Of a DNA stretch of 64,000 nt, positions 48,570 to 58,600 are shown in pieces (position 1 is the first letter of the stretch; each line of letters begins with the position of its first letter). Below the pieces are notes generated by a model, which was not told where the DNA came from, ran no database searches, and saw only the letters and a program-made list of their open reading frames with translations. This DNA comes from Tubiluchus corallicola (Eukaryota > Priapulida > Priapulimorpha > Priapulimorphida > Tubiluchidae), in assembly GCA_030141605.1 (NCBI GenBank), contig JAQGDQ010000619.1, forward strand, positions 53,501-117,500, in the 5' to 3' direction. The position numbers and the translations under genes were made by a program.

Positions 48570-49310
48570 ATTGTTTGTTAATAAATGGCTCATTCTAAGG
48601 TTGAGGACATTTGTCATGAGAAGAACACAAATATTGAAATTCTCCATGAAAATTGGTTTTACCATGATAAATTAAATGCAATACTTCTGCCCGAAAACCT
48701 TAATATAGCTGTTTTAGGAAATAATGATCTGTCGAAGTTGTTATTATTCGGAAAAGATGAATTTAACTATGTTGCTAACTGTAAAATATTCCAATGTATA
48801 CATGACTTTATATTACGTACTAAACGCTTCCAGTAGTTTCTATCTGGTATAAAATGCATCAGTCTTAAATAATCGTACATTAATATTTACTAACCGTCAT
48901 TTTTTACTAATGTCTAATGTATCACTGTAGTAAAACTTTAGTATACTAAAGTCTACTAAAAGCTAAGTATAGTCTATTCTTACTGTAAATGTTACTAATG
49001 TCTAATGTATCGCTGTAGTAAAACTTGTCAGCTTGTGTGGTTATAGTCAATTCTTACTGTAAATGTTATTAATGTCTAATGTATTCTTGTAGTAAAACTT
49101 GTCAGCTTGTGTAGTTATAGTCTATTCTTACTGTAAATGTTACTAATATCTAATGTAATCTTGTAGTAAAACTTGTCAGCTTGTGTAGTCATAGTCTATT
49201 CTTACTGTAAATGTTCTTGTAAATAGTGTATAAAGTCTGTTGTGGTGAGGATCCTAAATCATGTTGTTCAAACTGTCTGATCCAATCCTAAATAAATTAT
49301 GTTTAAACTA
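48570..49310 (+). mobile_element. LINE C-terminal fragment and 3' UTR
   Basis: Frame 48585-48836 ends LLLFGKDEFNYVANCKIF then HDFILRTKRF, the usual terminus of a group of invertebrate non-LTR ORF2 proteins. The UTR contains about four 74-bp tandem units (48908-49216) and ends near cctaaataaattatg. Confidence 0.65.
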
Positions 49311-49435
49311 AACTAAATTGGTTTTACAGTCGCCTGACTATAAAGTATTGTTGCAAAACTTCGACATTAGGTTTTTGAGAAATTTCGGTTTTTACTAATC
49401 GCCAGATTATTAATACAAATTACTTATTTTTATAG

Positions 49436-49647
49436 TTGAGTTTTGCTATGAGCCTACTGGGTGGTGCACAGATTGTACTGCTCGACGAGCCATCTACCGG
49501 CATGGATCCAAAAGCTAAGAGGTTCCTATGGGATACTATCAGCTCCAGCGTCGTGGGGCAACGCGGTGCACTTCTGACCACTCATTCCATGGAAGAGGCG
49601 GATGTGCTGTGTGGGCGAGTGGGGATCATAACTTCCGGAGCTCTGAG
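49436..49647 (+). CDS. ABCA exon with Walker B and H-loop
   Basis: It follows an acceptor TTTTTATAG at 49435 and begins TTG AGT TTT (LSF), so it enters in phase 0. It ends CTG AG before the donor GTTTGT at 49648. No stop interrupts it, and the catalytic residues are intact. Confidence 0.85.
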
Positions 49648-52600
49648 GTTTGTGAAATTTGTGATTGTTAGCAAAAGTAAGTTTTAAAAAATGTCGCCCT
49701 GGTTTAAGGCTCAAATTTGGTCCTCCTTGTCTCGTTGAACAGCTCTGTGTGTTATACACTCATTCGTTCATTCATTTATTCTTTCATTCGTTCATTCATT
49801 CGTTCATTCATTCATTCATTCATTCATTCATTCATTTGTTGTTTTCTCTTACTCTCATTCACATGTTCTCCTTAGATTTTTTTCTTCAATATCATTCCAA
49901 AAACCTTGCACTAACCTTGTTTCAAGTGTATACCAGGTCCTTCCAGTAACCTTGTTTCAAGTGTATACCCGGTCCTTCCAATAACCTTGTTTCAAGTGTA
50001 TACCCGGTCCTTCCAATAACCTTGTTTCAAGTGTACACCAGGTCCTTCCAATAACCTTGTTTCAAGTGTATACCAGGTCCTTCCAATAACCTTGTTTCAA
50101 GTGTACACCAGGTCCTTCCAATAACCTTGTTTCAAGTGTACACCAGGTCCTTCCAATAACCTTGTTTCAAGTGTGTACCACTTCCTTCCAATAACCTTGT
50201 TTCAAGTGTGTACCAGGTCCTTCCAATAACCTTGTTTCAAGTGTACTCCAGGTCCTTCCAATACCTTGTTTCAAGTGTACACCAGGTCCTTCCAATAACC
50301 TTGTTTCAAGTGTATACCAGGTCCTTCCAATAACCTTGTTTCAAGTGTACACCAGGTCCTTCCAATAACCTTGTTTCAAGTGTACACCAGGTCCTTCCAA
50401 TAACCTTGTTTCAAGTGTACACCAGATCCTTCCAATAACCTTGTTTCAAGTGTGTACCAGGTCCTTCCAATAACCTTGTTTCAAGTGTACACCAGGTCCT
50501 TCCAATAACCTTGTTTCAAGTGTATACCAGGTCCTTCCAATAACCTTGTTTCAAGTGTATACCAGGTCCTTCCAATAGCCTTGTTTCAAGTGTGTACCAG
50601 GTCCTTCCACTAACCTTGTTTCAAGTGTATACCAGGTCCTTCCAATAACCTTGTTTCAAGTGTACACCAGGTCCTTCCAATAACCTTGTTTCAAGTGTGT
50701 ACCAGGTCCTTCCAATACCCTTGTTTCAAGTGTATACCAGGTCCTTCCACTAACCTTGTTTCAAGTGTATACCAGGTCCTTCCAATAGCCTTGTTTCAAG
50801 TGTATACCAGGTCCTTCTAATAACCTTGTTTCAAGTGTGTACCAGGTCCTTCCAATAACCTTGTTTCAAGTGTGTACCAGGTTCTTACAATAACCTTGTT
50901 TCAAGTGTACACCAGGTCCTTCCAATAACCTTGTTTCAAGTGTATACCAGGTATATTGAATATTATTGATAATACTAGACTACGGCCAAATCACGTTGAA
51001 AACACCGGCTCTCGTCTGATCACCGAAGTTAAGCAACATAGAGCCTGGTTAGTACTTGGATGAGTGACCGCCTAGGAATACTAGGTGCTCTAGGATCCCC
51101 ACATTTATCTCGACACTAGGCGGAGGAGCTGCACAAGCAGCTAACGACTAGAGGGCGGAGGAGGTCAAGCGACCCAACGGCCTTGTGTAGAGGAGTAAAC
51201 TTTCCAAATCAGGAGTGGAGCCCCGAAGGTGGACCAGTGCAGCATGCTCACTGACTCCGGCAGCTCCTGCAGCCAACCTGGTGCCAAACGTATCCCTCCG
51301 CTTTTCTTTGGACTACACCAGGGAGAAAGAGAGGGGGTTCCTGTTGTCTGTGCAACTCAGGATCTCCATACACCTTGCCCAGGTGTGCGCCCTGGAGAGA
51401 CCACTCCAGTGGTTCAAGGATCGGACTGCTCAGCCACAGTCGACGCTGCAGCTTCATCAGTGTGATCAATAACTGACTCTCTTGGCGCACATTCCATTGT
51501 CTTCCGAGACAGAAGGACGCCAACAACAATCCTGGAAAATACTATTGTTCGTCGTAACTTCGGATCCCAGAGGTCGTGGTTAAAGTTAGAAGCAGATATC
51601 TAAGAAATTACAAGAAAGTTTCATTATATTTGTGCATTACGTACGTGACTAATTTTGCCTTAAACAGAAAATGGAGCCAGAAACACCCATTAGACCTATG
51701 TGCGCAAAAACTGCGCCTCTATAACCGATACGTAGATACGTAGTATACGATACAGCAGATACGTAGCACATTCTCTGTGCAAAATTTGATAAGTAGTCAT
51801 TAGAATTATGAATGCAGTAGATTTCTAGACCCTGAAAACCTATATTTGGACCCCAACATCATGCTGTCATATATTCATATTCATATTCATATTCATACTT
51901 ATTAGTGTCAAAAATACATAAAATACAAGAAAAAAAACAAGACATACGTACAATTTCAATTTTGAAATATAGTGACACTACAGACAAACAAAACAATTAC
52001 TAATAAAACAAATATTATTAAATATTCCTGTTAATTATATTAGTTATTTAAATGAAAAGTTTAATGATTAGAATTTAAAATAGATTGTCATTCATTAAGC
52101 CTCGTTTTCCATGATGTGATCATAACATAGTATATTGTTCATCATGTCTTAGAAACGCTTTTTCAACATAATCATTAAATGTCTTAATTACTTCTAAATC
52201 ACTAGTTCCCATCAGGAATAAAAATTTACCAGCATCGCTCATAAAGATAAATTCTGGTTTAATTACATTGATGTGATTATATAATTTTCCTCTAAGATCA
52301 TTGTAAAATATAACTAAGTGTAATTCGTCTTCGGATTCATTTCTTAAACAGTACGAGCATATAGGATTCTCAGCCGGGATTTTTCCAGGTTTAACGTACC
52401 TTCCTCTTTCAATACACAAAGTATGAGAGCTGATTCTCAGTCTTGTCAATTTTGTTACACCATATTTGGAGTAACCAGAAAGTAAATAGCTTTCTAGTTG
52501 TTATTATTTTTTGAAGGTTCGATACGTTCGCAGTTTATTTTATCCATCGGGTTTATTATCATTATGGATTTCTTTTTTCCAAAACAGGGTATAATCAATA

Positions 52601-55600
52601 CGTTGTCTGGTTATTCCAAAGATGTTCAAAACCATATACACGTAATATATAGTTAACAAAAGCATTCCTAAAGAAGCAGTTCTCAGCTAAGATTCGGTTT
52701 TCATTATCAGCTTGGAATACATAGCTATTATATTATATTTGATAACCAAGATAATTTATTGACCTTATAAGCTAAGTGATAACTTGACTGCCAACTGAAA
52801 ATTGCTCTAGCACTGTACGAAACTTTACGCTAGTCATTACGTAAATGTGCATTACTTTCACTGCTCGACTTTGAACTGAACTTTGGACATTGATAACATG
52901 ATAACATACGATACGTGTTTTATAAAAATCAACCCCACAAACTGCGTAAACTAAAACATTACACGGTGAAATAGTTAAGCAGTGATATTGTCAAATGTGC
53001 ATTTGTAATGAAATTACATTTGAAGCCAGTGATCTTTATCATGCTCCTTTGTCTTGCAATTGGCAATATTTCACTGATAACATTTCGAAAGGATGTCAAG
53101 TCTGTAAATGCCAGGAGGATCATCGCAGATAGCCACAAAACTGTGACGCATAAAGTATTAAGATTTACTAAAAGTGACAATAATAAAACACCTGCTCTTA
53201 GAGACAGGTCTTCTACTTTTACCTTCGTAACTGGAATTGATGCATCGAATGTGAGTAGCGTTTATTCTAATGACAATGTTGTAAGCAAAAGTAGTTCAAC
53301 AGGTGGAACAGGTGTGGACGCAGTTTGGTACAGAATTGATGCATCGAATGTGAGTAGCGTTTATTCTAATGACAATGTTGTAAGCAAAAGTAGTTCAACA
53401 GGTGGAACAGGTATGGACGCAGTATGGCACAGAATTGATGGTACCAATACAGCACTGTATTCTGCGTTCTATGACCACCGAACCAATCGAACTGTTCGGG
53501 TGATTGGAGTATCAGAAAGAGAAAGACTAAAGAACGACTCGTATTTTTGTCACCTGGCTCATCGCGACGGCAATTACTCCATGATCATTATGGCAAAATT
53601 GTATCCAATGGGAAGCGTCAGATTTCGTAGCACAACAACAATATTTAACTGTGAATTACCAGTTGAACATCAGCAGATTCCACACTTCGTAAGCGTTTCC
53701 CTGAGTCAGGCAGTGCCATCTAGCAGCAGAATTAGCATCCAGGCGATACGGATGCTTACAAACGCCAGAAAAATGTTTGGAATTTGTGTGCCATCTCTTT
53801 TTGGAGACGTGTCACCTTTATCGATAATCGAGTTTTTGGAGATGAGCAAAATCTTGGGAGCGGAGCAAGTATTCTTGTACGTAGGAAGCGTCCCCAAAAA
53901 GACATTGTCGGCAATCAACTTTTATGTTAAAAGTGGTTTTGTTGTAGTTCAGAAGTGGGGGCTTCGTACGAAATTTATTTCTGATGGAATCAGTACAGCA
54001 CAAGGGAAAAAATGGCCGGTAAACTATAACGCACAGCTGGCGTGTGTTCAGGACTGTCTGTACAGGAATATGTACAAGTTCTCATATCTGGCCTTTCAAG
54101 ATTTTGACGAATTCATACTGCCTAAGGAACATTCCGGATGGCCAGATTTGATGCGTGATTTGGAATCTCAGAGCAATGCTATTATGAATATCACTGGCTA
54201 TGTTTTCCGAAACAACTATGCTTACTACAACGCTACACCGGAATCGGAGCAAAACAACTTAAGTGCAAATTTAGTTCTTAAGAGGACAAAACTTGTTAGT
54301 TCAGGTAGATTTTATGACATCTACACGCGCAGTAAGGTCATTGTTAAGCCAGAAAACCTGCTTTTCATGCATATTCATTACGTTGATCGGGCTTTCGCCC
54401 AAATCGCAAATAAATACAGAGATTTTGAGGTTCCCACCAGTGTGGCTTCTCTGCATCACGCCAAGCTTTGGCGAACAGGTGCTCCTCTAAGAGAACCAAA
54501 GGTCACTCAAGGGATGCCATATGTCCCTAAACATGCTAAAAAGTGGTTGAAACACCTTGTTAAGAACGTACAGGATACTGTGCAAAATGTAACAGAGTTG
54601 GGCCTTCAGCATTTCAATTAAACTGAATCCATCATATAATGGTAAAGCCTACTTAATTTAGATTGTTATGGCAGGACTGGAACCAATCTGACTGTCTGAT
54701 TGAAACACCTTGTCAAGAACGTACGAGATAATGGTAAAGCCTACTTAATTTAGATTGTTATGGCAGGACTGGAACCAATCTGACTGTCTGATTGAAACAC
54801 GTTGTTAAGGACGTACGAGATAATGGTAAAGCCTACTTAATTTAGATTGTTATGGCAGGACTGGAACCAGTCTGACATAAACTTCTAAGAGGAGAAGCGA
54901 CTGAAGCGGCTTAATCGTAGATCAATGATTGTTCAGTTTTATTGAAATCTTGACTTTACGTTCAGTAGCAGAACATTAGGTAGCCTACATGATTCGCATC
55001 ACCATTAATTCATTTAAATCATTTCAGTTTACACGGCGCGCATGCGTGAAGTGAGACTGTGATGAAATGCAGTGAATCTCTGATTGTGAAAGTACATGCA
55101 ATCGTTAATATACGAACAAAACTTGCCATTTCACTACAAATAGATTTTTAGATTTTTTTGATTTACAACAGCTTGTAAAGGGGGTTTTTAGTTGTTGTTT
55201 ATTTTTTTTGCTTGTTTACGGTTATGATAATATTCTTCAACGAGCCGACGCTTTCGTTAGTTACGTAAAGTTGCATTTGCAGGTCATGTGACTGATGATG
55301 TAACTAATGTTCAACACAGGCACTGATAATGTCATGTGTTTCAAAGCAATGAAAGTGTGGTTCTAAAGACTCCAAAAATATGTTGTAGTCAGAACAAGTA
55401 AGGTAACACCACTGACAACAACATTACAGACAATTAAATGCTGTCAGGGCTAAGTTTATTAAAAAGTTTTTTTACCTCACTTAAGTTTTAAGTCCCATTC
55501 AGTGTATTGTAGTAAAGATCTCGCCGATTGAAAACAAGAAATGAAGCACTAATATCATGAATTCACTACAGTGTATCGTATTAAAGATCTCGCCGATTGA

Positions 55601-58600
55601 AAACAAGAAATGAAACACTAATATCATGAATTCACTACGGTGTATCGTAGTAAAGATATCACCAATTGAAAACAAGAAATGAAGCACTAATATCATGAAT
55701 TCACTACAGTGTATCGTAGTAAAGATGTCGCCGATTGAAAACAAGAAATGAAACACTAATATCATGAATTCACTACAGTGTATCATAGTAAAGATATCAC
55801 CAATTGAAAAATGAAGCACTAATATCATGAATTCACTACAAAAGTACAGTGTATCGTAGTAAAAATCCTACCGATTTAAAACAAGAAATGAAGCACTAAT
55901 ATCATGAATTCACTACAAAAGTAGAGTGTATCGTAGTAAAGATTCCACCAATTGAAGACAAGAAATGAAGCACTAATATCATGAATTCACTACAGTGTAT
56001 CGTAGTAAAGATCCCACCGATTAAAAACAAGAAATGAAGCACTAATATCATGAATTCACTACAGTGTATCGTAGTAAAGATTCAACCGATTAAAAACAAG
56101 AAATGAAACACTAATATGATGAATTCACTACAGTGTATCGTAGTAAAGATTCAACCGATTAAAAACAAGAAATGAAACACTAATATCATGAATTCACTAC
56201 AGTGTATCGTAGTAAAGATCTCGCCAATTGAAAACAAGAAATGAAACACTAATATCATGAATTCACTACAGTGTATCGTAGTAAAGATATCACCAATTGA
56301 AAACAAGAAATGAAGCACTAACATCATGAATTCACTACAGTGTATCGTAGTAAAGATCTCACCGATTAAAAACAAGAAATGAAACACTAATATGATGAAT
56401 TCACTACAAAAGTAGAGTGTATCGTAGTAAAGATTCAACCAATTGAAAACAAGAAATGAAGCACTAATATGATGAATTCGCTACAAAAGTAGAGTGTATC
56501 GTAGTAAATGCCGGCAGAAGACTCTTTAATCTTCTTACTCGCTGTAGTGCAAGCCAACTGTATGTTGGCTACAATGTACCAATTTTTCGTTCATACGTAG
56601 GAAAGCTGTGTTTAGTCTCAGAAGTAAGCTGTTTTTTAGTCAGAATACTGTTATTAATAACTTGCTGTACAATACTCACACAATTTTTAGATACAATGTA
56701 CCAAGTTTTTCCTGCATAAGTAGGAAAGCTGCGTTTAGTCTCAGAAGTAGGCTAATTTTGAGTCAGAATACTGTTATTAATAACTTGCTGTACAATATTC
56801 ACACAATTTTTAGATACAACACTTTTAAGCCCTGGAGACGTTCAAGGATCGCACTGCTCAGCCACAGTCGACGCTGCAGCTCCATCAATGTGATCAATAA
56901 CTGACTCTCTTGGCGCACACTCCATTGTCTTCCCAGACAGAAGGATGCCAACCATTTCATAGTACTTAGTGAAAATAGGGGGTGTGCAGTGCACTTTCTA
57001 GATTTTCTTTTTTCAAACAGAAACTCATTTTGAATGCCAATTGCACCGTAGGATACGTTCTCTCAAACAGTGAAATTGTCAAAGACGTAGATCAGGTCAA
57101 ATCGTCTGTTATCTAACATCTCATTTAACCTTCTTATGCTCTGTGTCGTAAATAAGTTTGTTTTGAACGAGTCCTTGGCGCGCGACAGTTTAACTGTTTT
57201 AATGCCATGAGGCCGCGTTAATGCCGTGAGGCCGCGTTAATGTGTTTCAATGTGATCATGTCTTTTTATCGAACCGTCTGCTTTTAGTGGTGGGTCATAA
57301 CTGAAAGTGGGTAATTTGTATAGCATTTGTAGTTGTTTAGTTTTGTATCGATGTAGTGGATATTTTTATGCTTATGTACAAATCACCTTTGACAATTGTG
57401 TTGAATGGCCATTGAGCGTTAGGGGCTAGTGCTACAATAGAAAATGTGGGAAAGTAGAATTTTGATTTGCTAGTGAGAGCAGGTGTCTGTTGATATTCTT
57501 CTTGAAACTGGCTCATTCATTCACTCATTCATTCATTCATTCATTCATTCATTCATTCATTCATTCATTCATTCAGTCAGTCAGTCAATCATTCATTCAT
57601 TCAATCAATCAATCATTCATTCATTCATTCACCCATTCAGTCAATCATTCATTCACTCATTCATTCACCCATTCATTCATTCATTCATTCATTCATTCAT
57701 TCATTCATTCATTCATTCATTCATTCATTCATTCATTCATTCATTCATTCATTCATTCACCCATTCATTCATTCAATCATTCATTCATTCATTCATTCAT
57801 TCATTCAATCAATCATTCATTCATTCATTCATCCATTCATTCATTCATATTGGCCGCTAACAGTCCTTCAAACATGGGTTTAGTACAATGCAAAGACGAG
57901 AGCAGAATAACAATCTCGAATTCTTGTTGTAAATTGAACATTTAAGATTTATATTCCATGATTTATTTTTACACTTTAAAGCATAATTAGTTCAGTGTTA
58001 TAATAAATTATTTAAAAATTATGGATACAATATCCACACGTGCATACACGTTTACAAAGTCACATATACAATATACAATCACATATAAAATCGCAAATTT
58101 GCAACTCTAAATTGGCATACACATAAAATGTACAAATTATACAAAATTATTTGACTGCATTTTTAGAATTTTCTTTTTAAACATTTGTTCTTCAAGTAAA
58201 CTTTTTTCGTCAACTAAAACACTTGGTCTTGGTCATCTGTTGACGATTAATGCTTGTGATGCGTCGATAATGTGTTTTTCCGCAGTTTCTCTTTTTTGCC
58301 AATAGATGGAGAAACTGTTCAGTGCTACAGGCTTGAAATACTTGTTGCTCGCGTGCATCAGGAATGATCACAGTGTGACACGCTGCGTTTGACTTTTGGT
58401 AACTGTAAAAACGACAACAACAGGTTAAACCATCTTGAAATTATAAAAGTGAAGAGCCACGATAACATGGATTTGTGTTCAATCTTTGCGATGCTTTTTC
58501 GATTATACTTTTCAGGTGCTTGGGCTCCACTCAGCATTTAAAAAGCAAGTATGGAGGAGGATATCTGTTAGAAATCAAGAACACCTTGTCTGGTGATTCG

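Larger units (their letters stand above)
49648..58515 (+). other. ABCA intron of 8.9 kb containing the GT92 gene
   Basis: Phase 2 intron, GTTTGT to TTTTCAG. It contains a (TTCA)n run, the 35-bp minisatellite, a 5S-headed SINE, a LINE fragment, the complete GT92 gene, a 69-bp array and (TTCA)n again. Confidence 0.8.

Noticed and set aside
50976-51094. Functional 5S rRNA gene
   Set aside because: Substituted at about ten sites and fused to a SINE body.
55499-56438. Minus-strand repeated-motif proteins of ~100 codons
   Set aside because: The 69-bp repeat has a period divisible by three, so any stop-free frame persists; no start, splice or family support.
57483-57945. Frames rich in Ser-Phe-Ile-His
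   Set aside because: Translation of (TTCA)n.
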